A DNA stretch of 54,525 nucleotides. Source: Bacteroidales bacterium UBA3844. Lineage in GTDB: Bacteria; Bacteroidota; Bacteroidia; Bacteroidales; Paludibacteraceae. The stretch lies in assembly GCA_002392915.1 (NCBI GenBank), contig DGHQ01000041.1:1-54525 (forward strand), written 5' to 3'. Shown piece by piece: positions 35,444-43,366 of this stretch (position 1 is its first letter; the number at the start of each line of letters is the position of its first letter). The notes below the pieces were generated by a model, which did not search any database, was not told where the DNA came from, and was given only the letters and a program-made list of their open reading frames with translations. The position numbers were made by a program, and so were the translations under genes.

Positions 35444-36389
35444 TATCGCAAAAGCAATTGGTATTATACTTGTTGTGATAGGACACTATTATCCTGATAA
35501 TACGCCAGCTTTTTATGAGAATTTCAGAACATATCTTTATTCATTTCATATGCCACTTTTTCTTTTTTTGTCTGGGTGTATGTATGCATATACAAAAAAA
35601 GAAGAACCTGTTGTGGCATTTATGAAAAAAAAACTCAAACGTTTAGCTATACCTTATTTTGTCATTTCTATATTAATAATAAGTTTGAAGTTGTTGGCAC
35701 AACAAGGTGTATATATAGAAAACGGAGTCGATTATTTCTCGTTTGTTAGGATGTTGTATATGCCTGAGGCAGGTTATTTCTTGTGGTATTTATGGGTTTT
35801 GCTATGGATGTATTTATTATGTTCTTTTTCCAATTGTAAAATATACTTGTATGTATTGTTTTTGTTAAGTCTGTTAGTGAAATTTATACCGGAAGAATTT
35901 CCTAGAATCTTATGTTTGCATGAATTAAAGAATGAGGCTGCATTTTTTTTATTGGGGGCGTTATTCTTCCGTGAAAAACTATATCTTCGATTCAAAGAAA
36001 CAAATTTGCAGATATTCTTTGTGGTAGTTTTTATTGCATGTTCTTTTTCTTATTTTGCTGGATTCTTGGATTCTGGTTTTATAATGTCTTTTATCGGCAC
36101 ATTAGGAATATATTCATTGGCGAATCTTATGAATCAAGGAAATCATAATGTCTTGTTGTTTATAGGAAAATCATCGTTTATTATATATTTGTTTCATACT
36201 ATATTCATGGGCTTTGTCAAATCCGTTATTCACAAAATTTCGGATACGATGTTTGTTGATAACATGTTGGCTTTTTTGATATCAGCTATGATAGTTGTCA
36301 TTTCGGGTTTGGTCTTTCCTTTGCTGCTGCAAGAATATTTTTTGAAAAGACATAAATTGATAGGATCTATATTTGGATTAAGAAAGTAA
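35421..36389 (+). CDS. Membrane O-acyltransferase (acyltransferase 3 family), second copy
   Basis: 322 residues with about ten membrane helices. FIDIAKAIGIILVVIGHYYPD carries the conserved His of the first helix; FHMPLFLFLSGCMYAY is the second family block. It probably O-acetylates a sugar residue of the polymer. It differs widely from the acyltransferase at 18954, so the two likely act on different residues. Confidence 0.88.
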   Translation: MEKLNFIDIAKAIGIILVVIGHYYPDNTPAFYENFRTYLYSFHMPLFLFLSGCMYAYTKKEEPVVAFMKKKLKRLAIPYFVISILIISLKLLAQQGVYIENGVDYFSFVRMLYMPEAGYFLWYLWVLLWMYLLCSFSNCKIYLYVLFLLSLLVKFIPEEFPRILCLHELKNEAAFFLLGALFFREKLYLRFKETNLQIFFVVVFIACSFSYFAGFLDSGFIMSFIGTLGIYSLANLMNQGNHNVLLFIGKSSFIIYLFHTIFMGFVKSVIHKISDTMFVDNMLAFLISAMIVVISGLVFPLLLQEYFLKRHKLIGSIFGLRK

Positions 36390-36399
36390 ATTTGAATTT

Positions 36400-37560
36400 A
36401 TGCGTATCCTCCTTTCTAATAAGTTTTATTATCGTCGTGGTGGAGACTGCATCTATATGATGGAGTTGGAGCGTTTGCTGAAAACTAAAGGACACGATGT
36501 TGCAATTTTTTCAATGCAGTATCCTCAAAATGAGTCTTCTGTATGGAGTAAGTATTGGCCATCTAATATGTCGGCGATCAAGGCATTTACACGTCCGTTT
36601 GGCGACGGTGAGGTGAAAAGCAAGTTTACCGCTTTGTTGGACGATTTTAACCCCGATGTGGTGCATCTAAACAATATACACACTCAATTGTCTCCAATCA
36701 TAGCTGAGATCGCACACGAACGAGGCATACGAGTGGTATGGACATTGCATGATTCTAAGTTGGTTTGTCCATGTTATACTTGTATGCGTGGAGGAGAGTG
36801 GTGTGAAGAGTGCTTCTCATCTAGGACTTCTGTCATAAAACATCGATGTATGCCTGGTAGTGTCCCCGGTGCTGTGATCGGATATCTTGAGGCAAAAAAA
36901 TGGGACAAAGAGAGACTCCAGAATACGTGTGATTTGTTTTTGCCTCCAAGCCAGTTTATGGCCGACACTTGTATTAGAGGTGGTTATGACAAGGATAAAT
37001 TTCAAGTCTTGTGTAATTTCATAGATTTGAAAAAAGTGGAGAATCCATCTTTTGATAAGGACGATTACTATGTTTACTTGGGAAGACTCACGAAGGTTAA
37101 GGGTATAGAGACACTATGTAAAGTCGCGGCAGAATTGCAATATAGATTGGTGGTGATAGGAGGTGGTGATTTAGAAAAAGATCTCAGGGAAAAATACAAG
37201 GATGCTAATATTGAATTCCTAGGTCAAAAGAATTGGTCTGAATTCCGTTCTGTCTTGGAAAGAGCACGATTTATGGTTATTCCATCAGAGTGGAGTGAAA
37301 ATAATCCACTCACTGTTATTGAATCTCAAGCTTTAGGCACTCCAGTTTTAGGAGCAAATATTGGCGGCATACCGGAACTTATAGAAGAAAATGTAAATGG
37401 CATGACTTTTGTAAGTGGGGATGCTTCAGATCTTAAGAAAAAACTGATAGATATGTGGAATTATTCTTTTGATTATCAACGGATATCAGAAACTGCACAA
37501 TGTAGATTTTCTTTTGATTGTTATTATGAGCAATTGATGAGAATTTATTCTGGTAAATGA
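36400..37560 (+). CDS. Family 4 glycosyltransferase, last gene of the main operon
   Basis: 386 residues with a GT-B fold. ILLSNKFYYRRGGDCIYMMELERLL (acceptor domain with the RRGGD loop), DVVHLNNIHTQLSP, TLHDSKLVCPCYTCMRGG, then YLGRLTKVKGIETL and IPSEWSENNPLTVIESQALGTPVLGANIGGIPELI (complete EX7E). A cysteine-rich loop (residues ~125-150) is typical of this subfamily. It is closed by a strong terminator starting ~27 bases after the stop codon. Confidence 0.92.
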   Translation: MRILLSNKFYYRRGGDCIYMMELERLLKTKGHDVAIFSMQYPQNESSVWSKYWPSNMSAIKAFTRPFGDGEVKSKFTALLDDFNPDVVHLNNIHTQLSPIIAEIAHERGIRVVWTLHDSKLVCPCYTCMRGGEWCEECFSSRTSVIKHRCMPGSVPGAVIGYLEAKKWDKERLQNTCDLFLPPSQFMADTCIRGGYDKDKFQVLCNFIDLKKVENPSFDKDDYYVYLGRLTKVKGIETLCKVAAELQYRLVVIGGGDLEKDLREKYKDANIEFLGQKNWSEFRSVLERARFMVIPSEWSENNPLTVIESQALGTPVLGANIGGIPELIEENVNGMTFVSGDASDLKKKLIDMWNYSFDYQRISETAQCRFSFDCYYEQLMRIYSGK

Positions 37561-37586
37561 TATTGTTATTATTTCATTCTGTTTAT

Positions 37587-37617
37587 AAATTGAGTCCACT
37601 CTTTGTGGACTCAATTT
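37587..37617 (+). terminator. Terminator of the main polysaccharide operon
   Basis: A 13-bp perfect stem, AAATTGAGTCCAC (37587-37599) with GTGGACTCAATTT (37605-37617), loop TCTTT. The T-run is short. The loop and next base contain the -33 box of the following promoter. Confidence 0.88.
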
Positions 37618-37632
37618 ATTTATATACTTTTG
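37602..37632 (+). promoter_or_regulatory. Promoter of the radical SAM operon, nested in the terminator
   Basis: TTTG (37602-37605) lies across the terminator loop edge, 19 bases, then TACTTTTG (37625-37632), a full Bacteroidetes consensus. It predicts a start near 37639 and a ~80-base leader. Confidence 0.75.
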
Positions 37633-37721
37633 CGGTTGATTCAGTGGTTTGACAGTCAATCTAAGGTTTTTCCTTACTTGCGATTACGCGTTAGATGATT
37701 TGATTGGATTTCCGTACAATT

Positions 37722-38942
37722 ATGATCGATATGGCAGAAAAGAAATTAAACGGAACAGTCATTGTGACATATAGATGCAATGCTCGTTGCTCTATGTGTA
37801 ACCGATATAAAGCTCCTTCAAAAGCAGAGGAGGAAATTTCCATTGAAACGATAAAGAAACTTCCAAAAATGTACTTCACAAACATTACAGGAGGTGAGCC
37901 TTTTATCCGTACGGATTTGAAGGATATCGTCAGGGAGTTGTATAAAATTAGTGATAGAATTGTGATTTCTACCAATGGATTTTTCACTGATCGTATCATT
38001 GATTTGTGCAAAGAGTTTCCTCAGGTTGGTATCCGTATATCTATTGAGGGATTGGAACAGACCAATAATGAGATTAGGGGATTGAACGATGGTTATCAGC
38101 GTGGCTACACAACGTTGAAGAAACTCCGTGAAATGGGCATGAAGGATGTCGGTTTTGGTATGACTGTCCAGGATAGAAATGCTCGTGATCTCGTTCCATT
38201 GTATAAAATCTCCGATGAAATGGGCATGGAGTTCGCCACTGCGTCGCTTCACAACTCATTTTATTTCGTGGAAGCTAAGAATATCATCAAGGATCGTCCG
38301 ATGGTGGCTAAAAACTTTGAAGATTTGGTTAATGAGCTGCTTCACAGTAACAGCCCAAAGAAATGGTTCCGCGCCTATTTCAATCATGGACTGATCAACT
38401 ATATATATGGACAGAAGAGACTTCTGCCTTGTGATATGTCTTTCGATACCTTCTTTATTGATCCATATGGCGACGTGATGCCTTGTAATGGAACTAAGGA
38501 TAAGGAGGTCATGGGTAATCTTAACAATCAGACTTGGAATGAGTTGTGGAATTCGCCAGAGGCGGAGGCCGTACGTAAAAAAGTACGTTGCTGCAACCGT
38601 AATTGTTGGATGATTGGATCTGTCTCTCCTGCTATGCGTAAGTATATCAAAACTCCTGCATGGTGGGTGTTCAAACATAAATTGAAGAGCCTTCTCGGTG
38701 GCAAATACAGCATGTATGAGAACCAAATATGTTGTGATTATCGTGATGGCAAGGTGACAAGTGAAGATTTGGATAAGCTATCCACTTGCGATATGAATGC
38801 TGAGATTAACAATGGTTTGTCTGATGTCTCGAAGGAGGCTCTGAAAGGCAAACGTGGTGAGGATATAGTAAATGCCGATGTCGCTGGCCAGGGTTATGAG
38901 ACGACAACGGCGGAGACCGACAGAAATATTGAAATAAAGTAA
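37722..38942 (+). CDS. Radical SAM/SPASM-domain protein
   Basis: 406 residues from the ATG at 37722; a TTG at 37704 would add six residues, and a further ATG lies at 37731. The cluster motif CxxxCxxC is C19, C23, C26 (YRCNARCSMC), followed by TGGEPF and ISIEG. A SPASM-like C-terminal region has CDMSFDTFFIDPYGDVMPCNGT and RCCNRNCW, likely ligands for an auxiliary Fe-S cluster. The last ~65 residues are an acidic, low-conservation tail. It is first in an operon with a glycosyltransferase and an epimerase; the substrate is unknown, and a role in glycan-related modification is inferred only from context. Confidence 0.85.
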   Translation: MIDMAEKKLNGTVIVTYRCNARCSMCNRYKAPSKAEEEISIETIKKLPKMYFTNITGGEPFIRTDLKDIVRELYKISDRIVISTNGFFTDRIIDLCKEFPQVGIRISIEGLEQTNNEIRGLNDGYQRGYTTLKKLREMGMKDVGFGMTVQDRNARDLVPLYKISDEMGMEFATASLHNSFYFVEAKNIIKDRPMVAKNFEDLVNELLHSNSPKKWFRAYFNHGLINYIYGQKRLLPCDMSFDTFFIDPYGDVMPCNGTKDKEVMGNLNNQTWNELWNSPEAEAVRKKVRCCNRNCWMIGSVSPAMRKYIKTPAWWVFKHKLKSLLGGKYSMYENQICCDYRDGKVTSEDLDKLSTCDMNAEINNGLSDVSKEALKGKRGEDIVNADVAGQGYETTTAETDRNIEIK

Positions 38943-38965
38943 TTTTTTCATTTCTTTCTTCTTAG

Positions 38966-40072
38966 ATGAAGGTTCTTGTTACTGGTACTCGGGGGGTTCC
39001 AAATGTGATGGGAGGAGTAGAAACCCATTGTGAGGAATTGTTCCCACGTTTGGTAGATAAGGGTGTTGATGTCACTCTTATCCGTCGCAGCAGATATGTC
39101 AACGACGGATTGAAGGAGTGGAATGGCATTAATCTGTTGGATATAGACTGCCCTAAAAACAAACGCTATGAAGCCATAATCCATACATTTAAGGCTATCT
39201 GGAAGGCTAAAAGGTTTGGTGTGGACATCGTCCATATTCATGCTATCGGTCCTGCTCTTTTAGCCCCTTTCGCAAAACTGTTGGGGCTTCGCGTCGTCTT
39301 TACTCATCATGGCCCTGACTACGACCGTGATAAGTGGGGAAGGTCGGCAAAACTGATGCTGAAATTGGGTGAACGTTTCGGTTGTATGTTTGCTGATGAT
39401 GTGATTGTCATCTCTAATGTGATAAAGCATCTGATTGATGACAAGTACAATCGCGTCGACAATGTGCATCTTATTTATAATGGTGTGCCTAAACCAAATT
39501 TCTGTGAACTGCCAGATTATTTTAGAGATCTGAAGATTGAAAATGGCAAATATGTTTTAGGAATGTGTCGCTTCGTTCCTGAAAAAAATCTTCATCATTT
39601 GATCGAGGCTTTTCAATTGTTGAAACGAAACGGATCTTGTCCATCTGATGTCAAATTGGTTTTGGCAGGAGATACCGACTTTGAAGATGACTATTCATTA
39701 GGATTAAAACAACAGGCCAGGGATGCTGGCGTTGTGCTGACTGGATTTGTAAAGGGTGAAAAACTACATTCATTGTTGACAAATGCATTGTGTTATTGTC
39801 TGCCTTCGAGTCATGAAGGTTTGCCAATATCTCTTTTGGAGGCCATGAGTTATGGCTTGCCGGTGGTTGTCAGCGATATCCCAGCTAACTTGGAAGTAGG
39901 GTTGGATAGGTCGTGTTATTTCCCTTGTGGTAATGTTGAAATGCTGTCTTCCCGTCTGGAAGCTTTAATAGCTATCGGACAACAACGAGTCAGCTATGAT
40001 ATGACTAAATATAATTGGGATCATATTTCTGAACAGGTGTTTGAAGTGTATAAAAACTGTGTGAATTCATGA
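38966..40072 (+). CDS. Family 4 glycosyltransferase
   Basis: 368 residues with a GT-B fold. The start VLVTGTRGVPNVMGGVETHCEELFPRL is a glycine-rich acceptor-side loop; HIHAIGPALLAP and THHGPDYDRDKWG follow; the donor domain shows MCRFVPEKNLHHLIEAF and SSHEGLPISLLEAMSYGLPVVVSDIPANLEV (EX7E complete). Similar enzymes often transfer rhamnose or glucose-type residues; the donor is not identifiable here. It lies 23 bases after the radical SAM gene in the same transcript. Confidence 0.92.
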   Translation: MKVLVTGTRGVPNVMGGVETHCEELFPRLVDKGVDVTLIRRSRYVNDGLKEWNGINLLDIDCPKNKRYEAIIHTFKAIWKAKRFGVDIVHIHAIGPALLAPFAKLLGLRVVFTHHGPDYDRDKWGRSAKLMLKLGERFGCMFADDVIVISNVIKHLIDDKYNRVDNVHLIYNGVPKPNFCELPDYFRDLKIENGKYVLGMCRFVPEKNLHHLIEAFQLLKRNGSCPSDVKLVLAGDTDFEDDYSLGLKQQARDAGVVLTGFVKGEKLHSLLTNALCYCLPSSHEGLPISLLEAMSYGLPVVVSDIPANLEVGLDRSCYFPCGNVEMLSSRLEALIAIGQQRVSYDMTKYNWDHISEQVFEVYKNCVNS

Positions 40073-40134
40073 TTTGAATATTCTCATCTTGTTTATACGT
40101 TCGTCTCCTGTCGTTATTTATTAATTCTTTTATC

Positions 40135-41148
40135 ATGAACTACATAATTTTTGGTGGAACTGGTTTTATCGGCACTCATTTGGCAAAATTGCTGAAAGAG
40201 AAGAATCTAGGTGTCACAATATATAATTTAGATATAGTAAAACAGGGAGATCCTTTGCCGACAGTGAAGAACTACAAGTCTGCGTTGTGCGACGGAGAAT
40301 CCCATCCTGCATCTTATGTTTTTTGCGACGTGAGAAAACCTATTCAGGTGCCATTTACTCCGTCGTCAGAAGATATCATTTTTAATTTTGCCGCTGTTCA
40401 CCGTACTCCTGGCCATCCCGACAATGAATATTTCGAGACGAATATGCTTGGGGCTCAGAATGTCTGCGATTTTGCTGAAAAATATGGCATAAAAAAAATT
40501 GTGTTCACAAGCTCGATTGCTCCTTATGGAGCTTCGGAAGAACTTAAAAGCGAATCGACGCTGCCTACTCCCAACACTCCTTACGGAATTTCTAAACTTG
40601 TCGCAGAGAATATCCATAAGACATGGCAGGCTCGTGATGCTCAAAACCGTCAGCTGACAATCGTGCGCCCGGGGGTCGTTTTCGGCAAGGGTGAGAATGG
40701 AAATTTCTCCCGTCTTTACTGGAGCATAAGAAAACATACTTTCGCATATCCTGGCAGAAAGGATACCATCAAGGCGTGTATATATGTGAAGGAATTGGTG
40801 AATTTCATCTTGTGGAATGTGGAGAAGGGTAGTGCCCATACTGAAATATACAACTGCACTTTCGAACCTGCTTACACTATCGAACAGATTGTCGCTGAAA
40901 TGAAGAAGGCGACGGGATTGTCTCAGTTTGTGCCTTATATTCCTAACTGGTTGATTATGCCTGCTGCTGCTGTCGCAAAACTTCTAGGCAGTCCGATGGG
41001 AATATGTCCTGCCCGTGTCAAGAAACTGCAGATCTCCACAAATATCTGTGGCAAGAAGTTGGCTGAGTGCGGATATAAATTCAAATACACGTTTGCTGAG
41101 GCTTTAGTGGATTGGTTTGATGACAATAAGAAGGAGTGTCTGGAATGA
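40135..41148 (+). CDS. NAD-dependent sugar epimerase/dehydratase
   Basis: 337 residues of the extended SDR family: IIFGGTGFIGTHLAKLL (NAD site), FNFAAVHRTPGHPDNEY, TSSIAPYG and YGISKLVAE (Tyr-x3-Lys). TIVRPGVVFGKGENGNFSRLYWS and the C-terminal KLQISTNICGKKLAECGY region are as in UDP-sugar 4-epimerases or reductases. The exact sugar is unknown. It ends the second operon; a terminator follows at 41198. Confidence 0.87.
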   Translation: MNYIIFGGTGFIGTHLAKLLKEKNLGVTIYNLDIVKQGDPLPTVKNYKSALCDGESHPASYVFCDVRKPIQVPFTPSSEDIIFNFAAVHRTPGHPDNEYFETNMLGAQNVCDFAEKYGIKKIVFTSSIAPYGASEELKSESTLPTPNTPYGISKLVAENIHKTWQARDAQNRQLTIVRPGVVFGKGENGNFSRLYWSIRKHTFAYPGRKDTIKACIYVKELVNFILWNVEKGSAHTEIYNCTFEPAYTIEQIVAEMKKATGLSQFVPYIPNWLIMPAAAVAKLLGSPMGICPARVKKLQISTNICGKKLAECGYKFKYTFAEALVDWFDDNKKECLE

Positions 41149-41197
41149 TAAAATAGAAGAACAACGTACCCTAGAATAGGGTAGACGGAATATATGA

Positions 41198-41228
41198 AAA
41201 AAACGAGGCTGCAAAGTCTCGTTTTTTA
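41198..41228 (+). terminator. Terminator of the radical SAM operon
   Basis: AAAAAACGAG (41199-41208) pairs with CTCGTTTTTT (41219-41228), with a T-run. A smaller hairpin (ACCCTA/TAGGGT) precedes it at 41169-41183. Confidence 0.88.
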
Positions 41229-41253
41229 TTGACAGAATCATGTTTGTTTCAAG

Positions 41254-41325
41254 GTGTTCGTCTATGGCTCGCACGAAGGAAGGGATTAGGGCATTCCGCC
41301 CTTAACAATCCTTGTTATGACACTT
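41254..41325. repeat. Dispersed intergenic repeat, copy A
   Basis: Carries the shared blocks TCG(T/C)CTA(T/C)GGCTCGCACG, GG(A/G)TTAGGGC, CCCTTAACAATCCT and GTTATGACACT. The same order of blocks occurs at 48687-48773, and the first two recur at 45315-45360. No coding content. The rest of the 41229-41391 gap shows nothing else. Confidence 0.75.
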
Positions 41326-41391
41326 CAACTTTCATTTCCCCTCGGTTGTGCTTCTTCTACGATTGACGTTAAAATATCACGATTGTAGGAA

Positions 41392-41430
41392 AAAAATAGA
41401 GACGTTGGAATTACCAACATCTCTATTTTT
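41392..41430 (-). terminator. Terminator of galE (works in both directions)
   Basis: A 17-bp stem with one mismatch (AAAAATAGAGAcGTTGG at 41392-41408 with the partner at 41414-41430), loop AATTA, T-runs on both strands. It lies 15 bases past the galE stop codon. Confidence 0.9.
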
Positions 41431-41445
41431 AATTCGTCAACGTTA

Positions 41446-42462
41446 TTATTTCTCGTAACCGTTAGGATTTTGTTTCTGGAATCTCCAGCTGTCTCTACAC
41501 ATGTCCTCGATTCCGTACTGAGCCTCCCAACCTAGTTCTGCTTTTGCCTTTGCTGGGTTGCAGTAGCAAGTGGCGATGTCTCCTGGGCGACGTGGCTTGA
41601 TTGAGTATGGCACTTTCAATCCGTTGGCTTTTTCGAATGCCTTAACTACGTCCAATACAGAATATCCGTGACCTGTACCAAGATTGTAGATGGCAAGACC
41701 ACATTTCTTCTGGATCGCTTTTAGCGCTGCAACGTGTCCACATGCAAGGTCGACTACATGGATATAGTCGCGAACACCTGTTCCGTCTGGTGTGTCGTAA
41801 TCATTTCCGAATACGCCAAGCTCTTTGCGGATACCGATGGCTGTCTGTGTGATGTATGGCATCAGATTGTTTGGAATACCGTTTGGATTCTCTCCGATAA
41901 GTCCGCTCTTGTGAGCTCCGATCGGATTGAAGTATCTTAGCAACACCACGTTCCATTCGTTGTCCGCCTTCTGCACGTCCATCAACACTTCCTCCAACAT
42001 TGATTTTGTCTGTCCATATGGGTTTGTGCAATGACCTTTGGGACATTCTTCTGTGATAGGGATGATTGCGGGATCTCCGTAAACAGTCGCTGAACTAGAG
42101 AAAATGATGTTCTTCACATTGTGGCGACGCATAGTGTCAATCAATACGAATGTTGAATTCATATTGTTCTCATAATACTCTAATGGCTTGGCTACGCTTT
42201 CTCCTACAGCCTTTAAGCCTGCGAAGTGAATGACAGCGTCGATATTATAGTTGCTGAACACTTTGTCCATAGCTGCTTTGTCGCGGACATCAGCCTCAAC
42301 AAAAGGAACCTCTTTACCGATAATTTTCGCAACTCTTTTCAAAGATTCAGGCTGTGAATTCACGAAATTGTCAACGACAACAACAGAGTGGCCTGCTTTA
42401 TCCAACTCTACAATTGTATGGCTGCCGATGAATCCGGCACCTCCAGTTAAAAGAATATTCAT
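41446..42462 (-). CDS. galE: UDP-glucose 4-epimerase
   Basis: 338 residues from MNILLTGGAGFIGSH at 42462. An in-frame Met at 42480 adds six residues, but a -7 box (TAATTTTG, minus strand, 42491-42498) predicts a transcript start near 42484, which would leave almost no leader for it. The NAD site GGAGFIGSH, SSSATVYG and Tyr-x3-Lys (YGQTK) are present, as is the C-terminal RRPGDIATCYCNPAKA typical of GalE. It interconverts UDP-glucose and UDP-galactose (possibly the N-acetyl forms), supplying donors for the neighbouring glycan loci. It is transcribed alone. Confidence 0.95.
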   Translation of the reverse strand: MNILLTGGAGFIGSHTIVELDKAGHSVVVVDNFVNSQPESLKRVAKIIGKEVPFVEADVRDKAAMDKVFSNYNIDAVIHFAGLKAVGESVAKPLEYYENNMNSTFVLIDTMRRHNVKNIIFSSSATVYGDPAIIPITEECPKGHCTNPYGQTKSMLEEVLMDVQKADNEWNVVLLRYFNPIGAHKSGLIGENPNGIPNNLMPYITQTAIGIRKELGVFGNDYDTPDGTGVRDYIHVVDLACGHVAALKAIQKKCGLAIYNLGTGHGYSVLDVVKAFEKANGLKVPYSIKPRRPGDIATCYCNPAKAKAELGWEAQYGIEDMCRDSWRFQKQNPNGYEK

Positions 42463-42490
42463 TATTTTACTTATTAACACTGAATTTCTG

Positions 42491-42498
42491 CAAAATTA
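42491..42498 (-). promoter_or_regulatory. -7 box of galE promoter
   Basis: Minus strand TAATTTTG, 28 bases upstream of the chosen start codon. No good -33 TTTG at 19-21 bases. Confidence 0.5.
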
Positions 42499-42637
42499 TA
42501 AAAAATGCTGTATGAAAATTATTTTTTTGTTTTCATTTTGATGTTGCTTTCGTTTTTGTTAATCTTTTTTAAGAATTTATCAATGTCAAAAATCCCTTTT
42601 GTGGTGGATAATTTGAATTTGATGTTGTATAAGTAAT

Positions 42638-42652
42638 CCTACAATTTGTAGG
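42638..42652. promoter_or_regulatory. Perfect palindrome over the gmhA -33 box
   Basis: CCTACAA T TTGTAGG, a 15-base perfect inverted repeat that contains the -33 TTTG (42645-42648) of the downstream promoter. Its position would suit a repressor or activator operator. Confidence 0.5.
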
Positions 42653-42676
42653 ACAACAATAATTTGCTTACATTTG
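42645..42676 (+). promoter_or_regulatory. Promoter of the SIS-domain isomerase gene
   Basis: TTTG (42645-42648), 20 bases, TACATTTG (42669-42676), a full consensus match. The start codon lies only 17 bases downstream of the -7 box, so the leader is very short. Confidence 0.75.
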
Positions 42677-42693
42677 TATAAAATATGTAACTT

Positions 42694-43314
42694 ATGTTGA
42701 ATTTGTTAAATCGATATCCTGCACTTTCAGTGTGCTCCGCTGATTTGCAGGCGATGTTGGATACACTTATTGAGTGCTATTCTAAAGGTCATAAGTTGTT
42801 GATTTGTGGTAATGGCGGTAGTGCCGCTGATGCAGAACATATTGTAGGCGAATTGATGAAGGGGTTCAGAAACCCTCGTAAGATAAGCAAAAAAGAGAGC
42901 GACGCGATTATGGCTCTTGATCCTGTAATGGGAAAGAATCTTGTCGACAAACTTCAGGAAGCTTTGCCTGCAATCGCATTGGATGGACATGTGGCTTTGA
43001 CGACCGCATATCTCAACGATTGTGAACCGCTAATGTGTTTCGCTCAACAAGTTCAGGGGTATGGCTGCGAAGGAGACGTGCTTCTTGCCATCTCTACTTC
43101 GGGAAACAGTCAGAATGTGTTGTATGCCGCTACTGTGGCTAAGGCAAAAGGTTTGAAGGTGATTGGCCTTACGGGTGCCAATGAAAGCAAACTTTCTGCG
43201 ATCGCTGATGTTTGTGTGCGTGTGCCGCAAACGGAGACTTATATGATCCAGGAATTGCATCTTCCGGTTTATCACTGGTTCTGCCTGAAACTAGAAGAGA
43301 CATTCTGGAAATAA
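42694..43314 (+). CDS. gmhA: Phosphoheptose isomerase-like SIS protein
   Basis: 206 residues. The SIS domain carries LLICGNGGSAADAEHIVGELMKGF, LLAISTSGNSQNVLYA and VIGLTGANESKLS, as in GmhA, which converts sedoheptulose 7-phosphate to D-glycero-D-manno-heptose 7-phosphate for LPS or S-layer heptose. The middle insertion (about 68-108) fits the larger Bacteroidetes members of this group. No other heptose genes are near, so the assignment rests on the domain; another sugar phosphate is possible. It has its own promoter and a terminator at 43338. Confidence 0.82.
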   Translation: MLNLLNRYPALSVCSADLQAMLDTLIECYSKGHKLLICGNGGSAADAEHIVGELMKGFRNPRKISKKESDAIMALDPVMGKNLVDKLQEALPAIALDGHVALTTAYLNDCEPLMCFAQQVQGYGCEGDVLLAISTSGNSQNVLYAATVAKAKGLKVIGLTGANESKLSAIADVCVRVPQTETYMIQELHLPVYHWFCLKLEETFWK

Positions 43315-43337
43315 GAATTAATGTGATTGAAAAGTGT

Positions 43338-43366
43338 AGAGACGTTGCGGTTGTAGCGTCTCTTTT
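43338..43366 (+). terminator. Terminator of the SIS-domain isomerase gene
   Basis: AGAGACG (43338-43344) pairs with CGTCTCT (43357-43363), followed by TTTAATTTAATTT. It overlaps the 3' end of the converging lipoprotein gene. Confidence 0.75.

Noticed and set aside
24461..36389. Foreign island within the operon
   Set aside because: The stretch looks more A/T-rich than its flanks, as is common for glycan loci, but no mobile genes or boundary repeats are visible, so I only note the composition.
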